The notes: a model not told the origin generated them from the sequence alone. A stretch of 64,000 bases of DNA from Synechococcus sp. UW105 (GCF_900473935.1 NZ_UCNN01000009.1:1-64000); one strand, 5' to 3'. Positions 27,732-38,458 are shown, counted from the stretch's first letter. Translations and numbers: made by a program.

Positions 27732-29483
27732 ATGCTGAAACCCTCCGAGGCAGGCTTTCGCAGGCTTCTGCCCCTGCTCCGACCCCATCTGCGGCAGTTG
27801 GTGCTGGGGGTGTTGTGCATGCTCGTTTACGTGAGCAGTTTTCTATGGCTGCTCAATCTGGCGGGTGCTCTCTTCCCTGCACTCGGATCACGGGATCTCG
27901 GGCGGGTGCTCGGCCTGATTGGGCAAGGCGTGCTGATTTTTGCGGTTCAGAAGCTGGCCCAGTTCGGTCAAGACTCCCTGCTTGCTGGACCGGCTCTACA
28001 GGTGAGCAAGACCCTGCGCAGCAATCTGTTCAGCCGTTTGCAGACGGTTGAACTAGGAGCATTGGAAAAGCTGTCAGCAGGAGATCTCACCTACCGACTC
28101 ACCGAAGACGCAGATCGCGTCAGCGAGGTGCTCTACAAATCCATCCACGACACGCTTCCAAGCGTCCTCCAGTTGCTGGCCGTGCTCGGCTACATGCTCT
28201 GGCTCGACTGGAAACTGACTGCATCCATCCTGCTGCTCGCCCCGGTCATCATCTGGCTGATCAGCTTGTTCGGAGCACGGGTGATGGCCGCCACCGAACG
28301 CAGCCAGAAAAAAGTGAGCGAACTGGCCGGTCTGCTGGGAGAAGCAATCGAAGGCCTTCCGCTTGTGCGTGCCTTCGCCGCCGAACCCTGGCTGCAGGGA
28401 CGTTTCGAAGAGGAGATTGACCAACACCGTCAGGCCCGGCACCTCACCTACAGCCTTGTGGCACTCCAGCACCCCGTCGTGGGAATGATCGAGGTTGTCG
28501 GGCTCTTCTCCGTGCTGGGGCTGGCTGCTTGGAGGATTCAGAACGATGGCCTAAGCATTGCTGGCTTGAGCAGCTATCTCACGGGTCTGGTGGTGCTGAT
28601 TGACCCGATCGCACACGTCACCAACAATTTCAATGAATTCCAGCAGGGTCAGGCCTCATTGAGGCGACTGCGACAGATCGAGAAGGAACCCCAAGAAGCC
28701 AAGGATCCATCACCAGCCCTTTCACTCGGTCGTCCCCAGGGCAACCTGCGTCTCCAGCAGGTGAACTTTGCCTATGGAGATGGCAAACCGGTGCTGCGCG
28801 ACATCAACCTCGCCATTCAGGCCGGACAGGTGGTTGCCCTGGTGGGACCATCAGGCGCTGGTAAGAGCACCCTATTTTCCCTGCTGCTGCGCTTCAACAC
28901 AGCCCAATCTGGCGAGATCTGCCTGGATGGGAAGAATCTCAGTCAAGTGAGAGCACGTGAGCTTCGCCAACAGGTGGCACTGGTGCCACAACGAACCACG
29001 GTGTTCTCAGGAAGCGTCGCCGATGCCATTCGTTTCGGGCGTTCGATCAGCCACGACCAACTGATCGAAGCGGCTCGTCTGGCCAATGCCCATGACTTCA
29101 TCATGGCCCTACCGAATGGCTATGACACACAGCTTGAAGAGCGAGGCACCAATGTCTCGGGTGGCCAGTTACAGCGGATCGCCATTGCCAGGGCGGTGCT
29201 TGGCAATCCTGCGGTGTTGCTGCTGGATGAAGCAACAAGTGCACTCGATGCAGAGGCGGAAGCCGCTGTGCAACTGGGGCTTCGTCAGGCAATGCAAGGG
29301 CGAACTGTGCTGGTAATTGCCCACCGACTTGCAACCGTTCAGGAAGCGGACCAAATTGTTGTTCTGGAGAAAGGAAGCATCCGTGAGCAAGGAAGCCACG
29401 ACCAACTGATGGCCAGCAACGGTCGCTACCGCGAATTGTGTGAACGGCAGTTCATCCGGGTCAATGCCATCGGAAGCAACTAA
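27732..29483 (+). CDS. ABC exporter, fused permease-ATPase (MsbA-like)
   Basis: A half-transporter of 583 residues: six membrane segments in the first 320 residues, then an ATP-binding domain with Walker A VGPSGAGKST, Q-loop VPQRTTVFSGSV, signature VSGGQLQRIAIARA, Walker B VLLLDEATSALD and H-loop AHRLAT. It acts as a homodimer or with a partner. Candidate substrates are lipids, lipid-linked sugars or peptides; the sequence does not decide. The stop overlaps the next start (TAATG), tying it to two small downstream genes. Confidence 0.9.
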   Translation: MLKPSEAGFRRLLPLLRPHLRQLVLGVLCMLVYVSSFLWLLNLAGALFPALGSRDLGRVLGLIGQGVLIFAVQKLAQFGQDSLLAGPALQVSKTLRSNLFSRLQTVELGALEKLSAGDLTYRLTEDADRVSEVLYKSIHDTLPSVLQLLAVLGYMLWLDWKLTASILLLAPVIIWLISLFGARVMAATERSQKKVSELAGLLGEAIEGLPLVRAFAAEPWLQGRFEEEIDQHRQARHLTYSLVALQHPVVGMIEVVGLFSVLGLAAWRIQNDGLSIAGLSSYLTGLVVLIDPIAHVTNNFNEFQQGQASLRRLRQIEKEPQEAKDPSPALSLGRPQGNLRLQQVNFAYGDGKPVLRDINLAIQAGQVVALVGPSGAGKSTLFSLLLRFNTAQSGEICLDGKNLSQVRARELRQQVALVPQRTTVFSGSVADAIRFGRSISHDQLIEAARLANAHDFIMALPNGYDTQLEERGTNVSGGQLQRIAIARAVLGNPAVLLLDEATSALDAEAEAAVQLGLRQAMQGRTVLVIAHRLATVQEADQIVVLEKGSIREQGSHDQLMASNGRYRELCERQFIRVNAIGSN

Positions 29484-29935
29484 TGGAGAACCCGCAACCC
29501 ACACCCACCGATCCCCAAGAGAGTGAGCAACGGCCAACGACGGACAACGAAACCAACAACCCTCAACAGCGCTGGGAATATCGCGTCGTTCATATCAACA
29601 TCAACAATGATGCTCCACCCAAGCCATCCACCCCTGAGGCAGCCAGCAAAAAACTGCAGGGTTCTCTAAGTCCGGAATTCATTAAGCGTGAATTCCCCCA
29701 GATGTATCAGCAACCACCCCTGGAGCAGAAGCACCCTGCAGCCCAGCTACAGCATTTCCTCAATCTGCTCGGCAACGAAGGATGGGAGCTTGTGGAAACC
29801 AGCCAAGTGGGAGGTTTGCTGATGTTTTTCTTCAAACGGCTTCAGAGGGCCAAACCAGATCAGACAACCGGCCAACCCAATGAAGCTGACAAGGCCGACG
29901 CCGGTAAAATCCCGCAGAGCGAAAAAGAATCATGA
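29483..29935 (+). CDS. Small acidic/polar hypothetical protein
   Basis: A 150-residue protein. A disordered Pro/Thr/Asn-rich N-terminus (about 1-30) leads into QRWEYRVVHININ. The C-terminal half carries LNLLGNEGWELVETSQVGG and LMFFFKRLQ, resembling the DUF4177 style of beta-sheet proteins. Start ATG overlaps the ABC exporter stop, and its own stop overlaps the next ATG. A role linked to the exporter is inferred only from this coupling. Confidence 0.7.
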   Translation: MENPQPTPTDPQESEQRPTTDNETNNPQQRWEYRVVHININNDAPPKPSTPEAASKKLQGSLSPEFIKREFPQMYQQPPLEQKHPAAQLQHFLNLLGNEGWELVETSQVGGLLMFFFKRLQRAKPDQTTGQPNEADKADAGKIPQSEKES

Positions 29936-30171
29936 CCACCTCAGACCTCTCCCAGGATCAGAACCCGGTACTCACCTTCGAAGGCAAGCGTTATGACCTC
30001 AATGCACTGCCCGACGAGCTGAAGGAACTGGTGCGTGGCATGCAAGTTGCTGATGCTCAGTTGCGCATGCACGAAGACACTCTCAAGGTGCTGGCAGTGG
30101 GTCGTCAGTCGATGGCGATGCAGTTGAACGAACGTCTCAACGACGTCACCCCTCTGCCTGAGGAAGGCTGA
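29932..30171 (+). CDS. DUF6447-like small protein
   Basis: A 79-residue protein: VLTFEGKRYDLNALPDELKELV followed by a helix MQVADAQLRMHEDTLKVLAVGRQSMAMQL, matching my memory of DUF6447. Function unknown. It is the third gene of the exporter unit, with a four-base overlap (ATGA) with its upstream neighbour and a terminator 37 bases past the stop. Confidence 0.72.
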   Translation: MTTSDLSQDQNPVLTFEGKRYDLNALPDELKELVRGMQVADAQLRMHEDTLKVLAVGRQSMAMQLNERLNDVTPLPEEG

Positions 30172-30207
30172 ACAACAGCAAAAACTGCATAGCCAAAACG
30201 ACCAAGA

Positions 30208-30239
30208 AAAAGCCTCCGCAAATTCGGAGGCTTTTTTGT
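30208..30239. terminator. Bidirectional intrinsic terminator
   Basis: AAGCCTCCG (30210-30218) pairs with CGGAGGCTT (30225-30233). It is followed by T-runs on the plus strand and preceded by A-runs that become T on the minus strand. It serves the exporter unit from the left and the alanine symporter from the right. Confidence 0.92.
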
Positions 30240-30271
30240 TGTTTCAGCCAGGGAAAATCAGCTTGTCAAGC

Positions 30272-31630
30272 TCAACCTTCAGAAAAGCGATGGGCACGTG
30301 TGAGCTTAAACACGGTTCCAGACAGAAGCAGGAGCGCAAAAAGATTCGGCAGAGCCATCAAGCCATTAAGGGTGTCAGAAACATCCCAGACAAGACCTTT
30401 CTCTCCGGCGATAGCGGCACAAACAGCAACTGCTATCCAAACCAGACGGTAGGGAAGAATGGCCTTCTCTCCAAACAGGAACTGAGTGCACTTCTCTCCA
30501 TAAAAACTCCATCCCAGAATTGTCGTAAAGGCAAAAACAACAATGCCTGCAGTCACAATCACTCCACCACCATTAATGCCAAGTCCAAAAGCCGTGATCG
30601 AAATGTCAGATCCAGACAAAGCTTTCCTTGCCTTATCAGTCATCTCCAACAGAGTTTCAGAATAGTTTGTGATCACGACAAGGGCTGTCATCGTGCAGAC
30701 CACAAATGTGTCAATGAAGGTGCCGAGCATGGCAACTGATCCCTGACGAACTGCGCTGGTGGTTTTGGAAGCAGCATGGGCTATCGGAGCACTACCCAAA
30801 CCAGCTTCATTGGAGAAAATGCCCCGCTTGAGGCCTTGCAGCACAACGGCTCCAAACACACCACCAACAGCAGCCTGACCACTGAATGCGGAACTAAAGA
30901 TCAGGCCAAAAGCACTTGGGATTTGATTGATGTGCATCGAAAGGATGACAAGGCATGCACCGATGTAGAGGATTGCCATCACAGGAACAATCGCAGAAGC
31001 CGCTCTCGCAATCCGACGGACACCACCGATCACAACCAGAAAAATCAGTACACCAAGTACAACGCCAGTCGCACTGCGGGGGATTTGCGTGGTCTTTTCG
31101 AGGGCTTTAGCCAGTTCAAATGCCTGAACACCATTGCCGATTCCAAAGCCGGCGAGCATGCCAAAAAAAGCAAACAAGCCTGCCATCCAGGTCCAACCAT
31201 GGCCCAATCCATTGCGGATGTAATACATCGGGCCGCCAACATGATTACCTTCCGCGTCAGTTTCACGGAAATGGACAGCCAGCACTGCTTCTGCATATTT
31301 AGTCGCGATCCCGAAGATGGCGATCAACCACATCCAAAAGATTGCCCCCGGACCACCAACGGCGATCGCCGTGGAGACCCCAGCAATGTTTCCGGTCCCA
31401 ATGGTGGCCGCCAACGACGTCATCAAGGCCTGGAACGGAGAGATCTCTCCCTCACCACGCTGATCAACAGGCTCAAAGAGGAGCTTGAAGCCATATCCGA
31501 GCTTGCGCAGCGGAATACAGCGAAGCCCAACCATCAAAAAGATGCCTGTAATTGCGATGAGAGCCACAGTCCATGGCCCCCATGCGAATGCACCTACCTT
31601 GGAATTAACAAGCGTGATGAAATCTTTCAT
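30272..31630 (-). CDS. Sodium:alanine symporter (AGCS family)
   Basis: An inner-membrane symporter taking up alanine or glycine with Na+. The 452 residues contain about eleven membrane segments and the AGCS blocks PFQALMTSLAATIGTGNIAGV (about 65-85), GGPGAIFWMWL, HVGGPMYYI and KRGIFSNEAGLGSAPIAHAA. Length is normal. A long plus-strand frame antisense to it is a shadow. It follows DUF3386 by 60 bases and ends at the shared terminator. Confidence 0.95.
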   Translation of the reverse strand: MKDFITLVNSKVGAFAWGPWTVALIAITGIFLMVGLRCIPLRKLGYGFKLLFEPVDQRGEGEISPFQALMTSLAATIGTGNIAGVSTAIAVGGPGAIFWMWLIAIFGIATKYAEAVLAVHFRETDAEGNHVGGPMYYIRNGLGHGWTWMAGLFAFFGMLAGFGIGNGVQAFELAKALEKTTQIPRSATGVVLGVLIFLVVIGGVRRIARAASAIVPVMAILYIGACLVILSMHINQIPSAFGLIFSSAFSGQAAVGGVFGAVVLQGLKRGIFSNEAGLGSAPIAHAASKTTSAVRQGSVAMLGTFIDTFVVCTMTALVVITNYSETLLEMTDKARKALSGSDISITAFGLGINGGGVIVTAGIVVFAFTTILGWSFYGEKCTQFLFGEKAILPYRLVWIAVAVCAAIAGEKGLVWDVSDTLNGLMALPNLFALLLLSGTVFKLTRAHRFSEG

Positions 31631-31690
31631 CTTAAAAACCAGAAAAACGCAATCGAAAAATTCTCAAAAACTAAAAAGAGAAGCCAAGAT

Positions 31691-32362
31691 TCAAAGCGAT
31701 TGAAGTGATTCAAATCGGAAGATCTGATGACCAAGAGTGTCATCGCCATCGGCAGCGGTCTTGATCACACGTTGCTGAAGAACCCAGAAACCATCGGGCT
31801 CTAGGGGCACAAATGTGTCTTCAAATTGGTTTTCAGGGCCACGCGCTTCACCCGTCGCCGGGTCGGAGTACTGACTGGTGTAGGTATGGCTGAGGTAGCC
31901 GGCTCCGGTGTCGGTGGTACTGCCGGTGTGAATGGTCACCACCGTGCCGTGAATATGGCGATGAACCATCGTCACCACATCGTTCTTGATCCGATAACGA
32001 TCACCTTCACCCTTGCCGCCGATGATCACTTCCACTCCAGCATCGGTGCTCTCACCAGCCGTGAACGTGTTGTCGCCATGCACTTGGTCGAAACTGCGAC
32101 GCACACGGTGGATGGCGACCTCCCAGAGCTGAGAGGCAAGCGCTTTCTGCACTTCAGCATCATCAACACCGTCCACAGAGGCCTTCAGATCGGCTCCCAC
32201 GCTGAACGTGCCCTCCACACGACGGTCGCCTTGCTCCCAGATGCAACGACCCTTGTAACCAGCGAAACCAGGATCCCAGGTGTAGCGATTGGCGTAAGCG
32301 GCTTGAAACGCCTCCCGACAATCACTGCCGGGTGCAATCTGGGTGGGAAGGGCCTGGGTCAC
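31691..32362 (-). CDS. DUF3386 protein
   Basis: A cyanobacterial family of unknown function, 223 residues. It shows CREAFQAAYANRYTWDPGFAGYKG near the N-terminus and a WEVAIHRVRRSFDQVHGDNTF segment. Beta-rich middle blocks with MVHRHIHGTVVTIHTG follow, ending in DGFWVLQQRVIKTA. It sits 29 bases downstream of carB on the same strand. No signal peptide is evident. Confidence 0.85.
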   Translation of the reverse strand: MTQALPTQIAPGSDCREAFQAAYANRYTWDPGFAGYKGRCIWEQGDRRVEGTFSVGADLKASVDGVDDAEVQKALASQLWEVAIHRVRRSFDQVHGDNTFTAGESTDAGVEVIIGGKGEGDRYRIKNDVVTMVHRHIHGTVVTIHTGSTTDTGAGYLSHTYTSQYSDPATGEARGPENQFEDTFVPLEPDGFWVLQQRVIKTAADGDDTLGHQIFRFESLQSL

Positions 32363-32391
32363 AACGAGAAGGGATGTCGTTGAAGACGACC

Positions 32392-35300
32392 TTAATGGCT
32401 TGGCATTGTCTGGTGAACATCTTGCAAGGCATGGATCGAAAGGGTCTCTGCCTGCAGGGCTGCAATCGCTTCAACTGCAGCCCTAGCCCCTGCCAGGGTG
32501 GTCACGGTTGGCACTGAGTAATCCAGCGCAGCTCTACGGATGTAACGATCATCGTGGGCTGCCTGACGGCCGATCGGCGTGTTGATCGCCAATTGGATCC
32601 CGCCCGAACGGATCAGATCTTCAATATTGGGTCTGCCTTCGTGAACCTTCAAAACGGAGCTGACCTCAAGGCCGGCCTGCTGGAGCGCTTGAGCAGTACC
32701 GGACGTGGCCGTGAGCTCAAAGCCAAGTTCGATCAGTCGCAACGCCACCGGAACAAGGGCCTGTTTGTCACGATCGTGAGTGGAGAGAAACACGCGTCCA
32801 GAGGTTGGCAGTGCATCCCCAGCCGCGAGTTCAGCCTTGGCATAGGCCATCCCGAACTCGCGAGCTGAGCCCATCACCTCACCGGTGGAACGCATTTCGG
32901 GGCCGAGCACGGAGTCAGCACCAGGGAATCGCCGGAAGGGCAGAACCGCTTCCTTCACTGCCTGCAACGGTGGTTGCGGCTCTGCCAATAAGCCAACGTC
33001 AGCGAGCGTTTCTCCAGTCATCAGCCGGGTGGCGATACGGGCAAGCGGAACACCTGTGGCCTTGGCCACAAACGGCACGGTGCGGGAAGCGCGAGGATTG
33101 GCCTCGATGATGTAGACAACCTCTTTTCCCTCGGCATCGCGCTGCACGGCGAACTGCAGGTTGATCAACCCCTGAACCTTGAGCGCTAGGGCCAAGGATT
33201 CGGTCCAACGACGGATGAGTTGGAGCGCCTGCTCACCAAGCGAAACCGATGGCAGACAGCAGGCTGAGTCACCTGAATGGATGCCTGCGGGCTCGATGTG
33301 CTCCATGAGTCCACCGATCACCACGGCCCCATCCCGATCGCAGAGGGCATCAACATCCACCTCGACTGCGTTCTCCAGATACTGATCGATCAGCACTGGA
33401 TGATCAGGCTCCACCTGCACAGCTTCCACCATGTAGCGATTGAGCTCCTGCTGATCGAAAACCACCTCCATCGCCCGACCACCGAGCACATAGGAAGGAC
33501 GCACGACCACCGGATAACCAACCCGATCCGCCACCGAACGAGCCTCTTCTTCACTTCGAGCCAGACCATTCCGAGGCTGACGAATCTCCAACTCGCGCAG
33601 AATGGCCTCGAACTGTTCCCGATCTTCCGCCCGGTCAATCGAAGCAGGCGACGTACCCAGAATTCGGCTACCGGTCTGGCGTCCAGCTTCACTGTCAAGC
33701 CAGCGCAGTAAAGGCAGGGCCAGCTTGAGAGGGGTTTGACCACCAAACTGAACAATCACCCCTTCAGGACGCTCGGCCTCGATCACATTGAGCACATCCT
33801 CGAGGGTGAGCGGCTCAAAATAAAGACGGTCACTGCTGTCGTAGTCAGTGGAAACCGTCTCAGGATTGCTATTGACCATCACCGTGGCGAAGCCCCGTTC
33901 CTGGGCGGAGAAGGAAGCGTGGCAACAGCAATAATCAAATTCGATGCCCTGGCCGATCCGATTAGGCCCACCGCCGAGGATCATCACCTTGCGGCGTTGC
34001 TCCGATTGCACCTCATTCATCGGCGGCAGAGTGTCCAGTTCTCCAGCGTCGTTAAGACGCTGGACGCGTCGCTCATAGGTTGAGTAGTGATAGGGAGTGG
34101 TGGATGCGAATTCAGCAGCGCAGGTATCAACGGTTTTGAACAGTGGCGTGATGCTCAGTTGATGGCGTCGACTGCGTACATCCAGCTCATCACAACCTGT
34201 GGCCCAGGCGATCTGACGGTCGGAATACCCCAATTGCTTGAGCTGAAGCAGATCATCAGCACTCAGTTCTGCCAGGTTGCGGTTGCTTAAAAGCGCTTTC
34301 TCACAATCAATCAGCGTGCGCAGCTTGGCGAGGAACCAAGGATCGATACGACTGAGTGCATGGATCTCAGCATCACTGCGACCTTCCACCATCGCCGCTC
34401 GCACAGCAAGGATCCGGTCGGGAGAAGGGGTTCGCAAACTGCGTTCGAGTTCAACGGCCGTAACAGGCGCATCAGGGCGATCACATCCCCAGCCCGATAG
34501 GCCGGTTTCCAAAGAGCGCAATGCTTTCTGAAACGACTCTTCGAAGCAGCGACCAATCGCCATCGCCTCGCCCACGGATTTCATCGCAGTGGTGAGAACC
34601 GCAGGAGAACCGCGGAACTTCTCAAAGGCGAAACGAGGGATTTTGGTGACCACATAATCGATCGTCGGCTCAAAACAGGCCGGCGTCTGACCCGTGATGT
34701 CGTTGAGGATCTCATCGAGGGTGTAACCAACGGCTAATCGGGCAGCGATCTTGGCAATCGGAAAACCTGTGGCCTTGCTCGCTAAGGCCGAGGATCGACT
34801 CACCCGAGGGTTCATCTCGATCACCACAACATCGCCATCCGCAGGATTGATGGCGAACTGGATGTTGCTGCCCCCAGTGGCCACACCGATCTCGCGAATA
34901 ATGGCAATCGACTGATCGCGTAAGCGTTGATATTCCCGATCGGTCAGAGTCTGAGCAGGAGCCACGGTGATCGAATCGCCGGTGTGCACCCCCATCGGAT
35001 CGAGGTTTTCGATGCTGCAAACGATCACGACGTTGTCGACCTGATCGCGCATCACCTCCAGCTCAAATTCTTTCCAACCGAGCAGAGACTGTTCAATCAA
35101 GATTTGGGAAACAGGGCTGGCCTCCAGTCCGCTTTTGCAAATTGCGGCGTACTCCTCAGGGTTGTAGGCAATGCCCCCTCCACTACCGCCGAGGGTGAAG
35201 GCTGGTCGAATAATGCGAGGAAACGTCGTGATCGCCGCACCCACGGCTTCAGCTTCCTCAAGACTTGAAGCGATCCCGGAAGGACACACCTTCACGCCAA

Positions 35301-35715
35301 TGCGCTCCATGGCCTGCTTAAACAGTTGGCGATCCTCCGCCTTGCGAATAGCAGGGAGGTCGGCACCGATCAGTTCCACGCCGAAGCGATCCAACGTTCC
35401 GTTCTCAGCCAAGGCAACGGCAAGGTTGAGAGCCGTCTGTCCACCCATGGTCGGGAGCAGAGCATCAGGGCGCTCCTGTTCGATCACCCGGGTGACAACC
35501 TCCGGGGTCAGGGGCTCGATATAGGTACGATCCGCCAGCTCCGGATCGGTCATGATTGAGGCGGGGTTGGAATTCACCAACACCACTTCGTAACCATCGG
35601 CCCGAAGAGCTTTGCAGGCCTGCGTTCCGGAGTAATCAAATTCACAGGCTTGTCCGATCACGATCGGACCGGAACCCAGCAGAAGGATGCGACGAAGATC
35701 AGACCGCCGGGGCAT
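32392..35715 (-). CDS. carB: Carbamoyl-phosphate synthase, large subunit
   Basis: It makes carbamoyl phosphate from bicarbonate, ammonia and ATP for arginine and pyrimidine synthesis, with CarA supplying ammonia. From ATG 35715 ([22 protein letters not shown]) it has 1107 residues, the usual size. The two homologous synthetase halves are seen from repeated [26 protein letters not shown] motifs and paired ATP-grasp domains. The C-terminal MGS-type allosteric domain carries [12 protein letters not shown]. The ORF extension to 35781 adds unconserved residues. carA is not in the window. Confidence 0.97.
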   Translation of the reverse strand: MPRRSDLRRILLLGSGPIVIGQACEFDYSGTQACKALRADGYEVVLVNSNPASIMTDPELADRTYIEPLTPEVVTRVIEQERPDALLPTMGGQTALNLAVALAENGTLDRFGVELIGADLPAIRKAEDRQLFKQAMERIGVKVCPSGIASSLEEAEAVGAAITTFPRIIRPAFTLGGSGGGIAYNPEEYAAICKSGLEASPVSQILIEQSLLGWKEFELEVMRDQVDNVVIVCSIENLDPMGVHTGDSITVAPAQTLTDREYQRLRDQSIAIIREIGVATGGSNIQFAINPADGDVVVIEMNPRVSRSSALASKATGFPIAKIAARLAVGYTLDEILNDITGQTPACFEPTIDYVVTKIPRFAFEKFRGSPAVLTTAMKSVGEAMAIGRCFEESFQKALRSLETGLSGWGCDRPDAPVTAVELERSLRTPSPDRILAVRAAMVEGRSDAEIHALSRIDPWFLAKLRTLIDCEKALLSNRNLAELSADDLLQLKQLGYSDRQIAWATGCDELDVRSRRHQLSITPLFKTVDTCAAEFASTTPYHYSTYERRVQRLNDAGELDTLPPMNEVQSEQRRKVMILGGGPNRIGQGIEFDYCCCHASFSAQERGFATVMVNSNPETVSTDYDSSDRLYFEPLTLEDVLNVIEAERPEGVIVQFGGQTPLKLALPLLRWLDSEAGRQTGSRILGTSPASIDRAEDREQFEAILRELEIRQPRNGLARSEEEARSVADRVGYPVVVRPSYVLGGRAMEVVFDQQELNRYMVEAVQVEPDHPVLIDQYLENAVEVDVDALCDRDGAVVIGGLMEHIEPAGIHSGDSACCLPSVSLGEQALQLIRRWTESLALALKVQGLINLQFAVQRDAEGKEVVYIIEANPRASRTVPFVAKATGVPLARIATRLMTGETLADVGLLAEPQPPLQAVKEAVLPFRRFPGADSVLGPEMRSTGEVMGSAREFGMAYAKAELAAGDALPTSGRVFLSTHDRDKQALVPVALRLIELGFELTATSGTAQALQQAGLEVSSVLKVHEGRPNIEDLIRSGGIQLAINTPIGRQAAHDDRYIRRAALDYSVPTVTTLAGARAAVEAIAALQAETLSIHALQDVHQTMPSH

Positions 35716-35825
35716 GGGCCTTTGCAAGTAGCCAAACCTGTACAGCCTCCCACGCGACACCCCCAACACGGCGGCTTTCAACCATCACTCGCTAGCGTGA
35801 ATGGATAGGGAAGTAAGCGAGGACT

Positions 35826-36461
35826 ATGAGCGAGCTCCAGCGCCTCAAGGGGCTGCTGCCACCGGAAATGCAGAGCTGGGTGTTCGTGGAGGCCGCAGCT
35901 GCCGTTGAACCGCCGCTGATCACCCTGGAGGAGATCGGCAGAGATGAGGTGGAAATCCAGGTAGATCTGGAGCATTGGGACAACCTCGCCCTGGATCACC
36001 GCAATCTGCTGTTCTGGCATGAAGTGGGTCGGGTTCAGAACGACACCATCCCTCGAGACGGCTGGGAGATGGCGGCGTTGGCAATCGGCCTGGGCGGTGC
36101 CATCGGTGAGCTGTGGGTCCAAGACGGACTGCTACTGGTGATGGCACTGGGTCTCTCCGGCTTTGCCGGCTACAGGCTTTATCTCAAAAACAATTCAGAG
36201 AAACGTTTGCAGGACGCGATCGCGGCCGATGAAAGAGCGATTGATCTCGCCTGCCGATTCGGCTACAGCGTTCCCAATGCCTACAAAAGTCTTGGCGGTG
36301 CGTTGAAAGAATTGGTGGAGCTGACGCGCAAGAAGAAAAAGCGCAGCTTCTATGAAGATCGTCTGGAGGCCCTGCGCAAAAGCGCCAGCAAAGCAAGGGC
36401 TGAAATGGCTCAGCAACAGGGGTCGAGAGAGTCTGTAACCAGTGAGAATGTTTATGGATAG
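35826..36461 (+). CDS. DUF3318 membrane protein
   Basis: A cyanobacterial family, 211 residues. The N-terminal soluble part has SELQRLKGLLPPEMQSWVFVE and NLLFWHEVGRVQNDTIPRDG, with a HEVGR block resembling a metal site. A hydrophobic pair at about 82-120 and a charged coiled C-terminus (ELTRKKKKRSFYEDRLEALRK) follow. It diverges from carB. Its 3' end overlaps the start region of rsfS. Confidence 0.82.
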   Translation: MSELQRLKGLLPPEMQSWVFVEAAAAVEPPLITLEEIGRDEVEIQVDLEHWDNLALDHRNLLFWHEVGRVQNDTIPRDGWEMAALAIGLGGAIGELWVQDGLLLVMALGLSGFAGYRLYLKNNSEKRLQDAIAADERAIDLACRFGYSVPNAYKSLGGALKELVELTRKKKKRSFYEDRLEALRKSASKARAEMAQQQGSRESVTSENVYG

Positions 36462-36822
36462 CGAGCAGCTGGCCCAAATGGCTGCCGATGCCTGTGATGA
36501 TCGCAAGGCAACCGACATTGAATTGATCCGGGTGGACGAGGTTTCGAGCCTGGCCGACTGGATGGTCTTCGCCGGTGGCCAAAGTGATGTTCAAGTGCGT
36601 GCCATCGCCCGCTCCGTGCAGGACAAGCTGGAAGAAACCACAGGCCGACTTCCTCTGCGCAAAGAAGGGGTGAACGAAGGCCGTTGGGCTCTACTCGACT
36701 ATGGGGAGTTGATCGTTCATATTCTTCAGCCGGGTGAACGCAGTTTTTATGACCTCGAAGCCTTCTGGGGTCACGGAGAACGCAAAGACTTCGTAGCGTC
36801 ACCAAGCGAACAGGCACTCTGA
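36442..36822 (+). CDS. rsfS: Ribosomal silencing factor RsfS
   Basis: It binds ribosomal protein L14 and blocks subunit joining when nutrients are scarce. The 126-residue frame has KATDIELIRVDEVSSLADWMVFAGG, VQVRAIARSVQDKL, the W(A/V)LLDYGELIVHI block and FYDLEAFWG, all typical. Starts GTG 36442, ATG 36448 and ATG 36454 are in frame; the last (MDSEQLAQ) fits conservation best. It overlaps the DUF3318 stop, indicating coupling. Confidence 0.95.
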   Translation: MRMFMDSEQLAQMAADACDDRKATDIELIRVDEVSSLADWMVFAGGQSDVQVRAIARSVQDKLEETTGRLPLRKEGVNEGRWALLDYGELIVHILQPGERSFYDLEAFWGHGERKDFVASPSEQAL

Positions 36823-36828
36823 TCAGCG

Positions 36829-37326
36829 TTGATGGCCAGCACCAGTGCCTGCCCAGTGCCTCATGAGCAACGCCCCCAGGAGGAATTCCAGCAGCTGTGT
36901 GAGTCCTGGTTCTTCACCTGGCCCACAACATCCCAGCGCAGTCTTGATCTGGCTCTGCTGATCAGCTGGCTTGGGATCATGCCGATCACCATGACCGTGG
37001 CCAGTGGCAGCTGGCTCCTGCGTAACGACCTACCAAGACTGTTGTCAGCCGGGGCAGTTTCAGCCCTAGTACTTCCCATGCTGCTGCTGGTGCGTCAGTG
37101 GTTGGGATGGAGTTACGTGCACAAACGCCTGCTCTCAGAACAGGTGGAATACGAGGAATCAGGTTGGTATGACGGTCAGGTGTGGGAAAAGCCGCTTGCA
37201 TGGCGGCAGCGTGACCTGCTGATGGCACGCCATGAAGTGCGACCAATCCTTGGACGACTCGCGCGAGCCATGGCCTGGACTGCTGGACTCATGCTGATTG
37301 GCGCCAGTCTCTGCCAGGCTCTCTGA
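36829..37326 (+). CDS. CGLD27-family protein (DUF1230)
   Basis: A membrane protein conserved in cyanobacteria and plastids. The 165 residues include CPVPHEQRPQEEFQQLCESWFF at the N-terminus, a double-hydrophobic region (about 40-90) and the block WLGWSYVHKRLLSEQVEYEESGWYDGQ. The last segment is again hydrophobic. In algae this family is tied to photosynthetic acclimation; the cyanobacterial role is not established. TTG 36829 precedes ATG 36832; the latter is the more likely start. Confidence 0.88.
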   Translation: MMASTSACPVPHEQRPQEEFQQLCESWFFTWPTTSQRSLDLALLISWLGIMPITMTVASGSWLLRNDLPRLLSAGAVSALVLPMLLLVRQWLGWSYVHKRLLSEQVEYEESGWYDGQVWEKPLAWRQRDLLMARHEVRPILGRLARAMAWTAGLMLIGASLCQAL

Positions 37327-37348
37327 ACACACCGAACCAGCCGTTCCC

Positions 37349-38329
37349 ATGGCACTGCCCTCAAGCCTCGGCGGCGGTCCTTCCTCCACGGGCATGCCCC
37401 CTCTAGAAGTGAGGCTGAAACGCGGTTCCAGCGTGGAATCCGTGCACCGCGTTCATGCCGTGGTCTGTGACCAGCGCGGTCGGATTTTGATGCGGGCTGG
37501 ACGAGCTGACTATGAAAGTTTCATCCGCTCCGCCCTCAAGCCATTCCAGGCACTGCCATTTCTCAGTAGTGGGGCGGCAGCCCAAGTGCAATGCGGCGAT
37601 AAGGGCTTGGCCATCAGCTGCGCCTCCCATTCCGGCACTGCAGAACATGCCCGCGAAGCCTTCAAGATTCTCTGGAATGCCGAACTGGAGTCTTCACAGC
37701 TGCAGTGTCCGATACCTGATGGAGCGAGCAGTCCGCTGGAACACAACTGCTCAGGCAAGCACGCTGCCTTTCTGGCAACCTGTCGAAAGATGGCCTGGCC
37801 CACAGAGAGTTATCTCCAAGGCGATCATCCCTTGCAGCAAGAGGTGAACCGACGGGTTGCCGAGCTTTTGGGCCTACCGCCTGATGAACTGATCGCCGCC
37901 AGGGACGACTGCGGTGCACCAACACTGCGTCTCCAACTCCCGCAAATGGCCTTGCTTTACGCCCATCTCGGAGCATCCACCCAGGCAGAACTGGAGCAGA
38001 TCAGCAGGGCGATGCTGGCGCACCCCCACATCGTGGCGGGCGAGGGGAGATTCGACACCGAACTGATGCGCCGTAGCCATGGTCAGGTACTGAGCAAAGG
38101 TGGTGCCGAAGGCATTCAGTGCCTCAGCAGGATCGGCGAAGGAATGGGCGTCGCGATCAAGGTGGAAGACGGTGCCAGACGTGCCAAACAAGCCGTCGCT
38201 CTTCATCTGCTTCAACAACTGGACTGGTTGACGCCCGGGAGCCTTCAAGAGCTTGAAGAGCAGGTGCTAATCCTCAATCCAGGAGTGCATCTAGAGGTGG
38301 AGGGAGCCCTGCGCTTCCAGGAGAGCTGA
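37349..38329 (+). CDS. L-asparaginase II-family protein (PF06089)
   Basis: An amidohydrolase related to the rhizobial-type asparaginase. From ATG 37349 it has 326 residues with RGSSVESVHRVHAVVCD, ESFIRSALKPFQALPF, SCASHSGTAEH, HNCSGKHAAFLATC and the DDCGAPTL motif. It probably converts asparagine to aspartate and ammonia, from the family. The frame extends upstream to 37298 inside the CGLD27 gene; that part is unconserved. The tRNA-fMet follows. Confidence 0.88.
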   Translation: MALPSSLGGGPSSTGMPPLEVRLKRGSSVESVHRVHAVVCDQRGRILMRAGRADYESFIRSALKPFQALPFLSSGAAAQVQCGDKGLAISCASHSGTAEHAREAFKILWNAELESSQLQCPIPDGASSPLEHNCSGKHAAFLATCRKMAWPTESYLQGDHPLQQEVNRRVAELLGLPPDELIAARDDCGAPTLRLQLPQMALLYAHLGASTQAELEQISRAMLAHPHIVAGEGRFDTELMRRSHGQVLSKGGAEGIQCLSRIGEGMGVAIKVEDGARRAKQAVALHLLQQLDWLTPGSLQELEEQVLILNPGVHLEVEGALRFQES

Positions 38330-38364
38330 AGGATTGAGTAGCGGCGGCGGCGAACCACGGGATG

Positions 38365-38370
38365 TATACT
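38365..38370 (+). promoter_or_regulatory. Possible -10 element of tRNA-fMet
   Basis: TATACT lies 12 bases before the tRNA 5' end, preceded directly by TG (extended -10). No good -35 is found at the usual distance. Confidence 0.45.
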
Positions 38371-38381
38371 TTTTGAGTCAT

Positions 38382-38458
<77 letters not shown>

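Noticed and set aside
30776-31708. 310-residue plus-strand open frame
   Set aside because: It is antisense to the conserved alanine symporter, is rich in His/Asn/Thr/Lys as shadow frames are, and has no motif.
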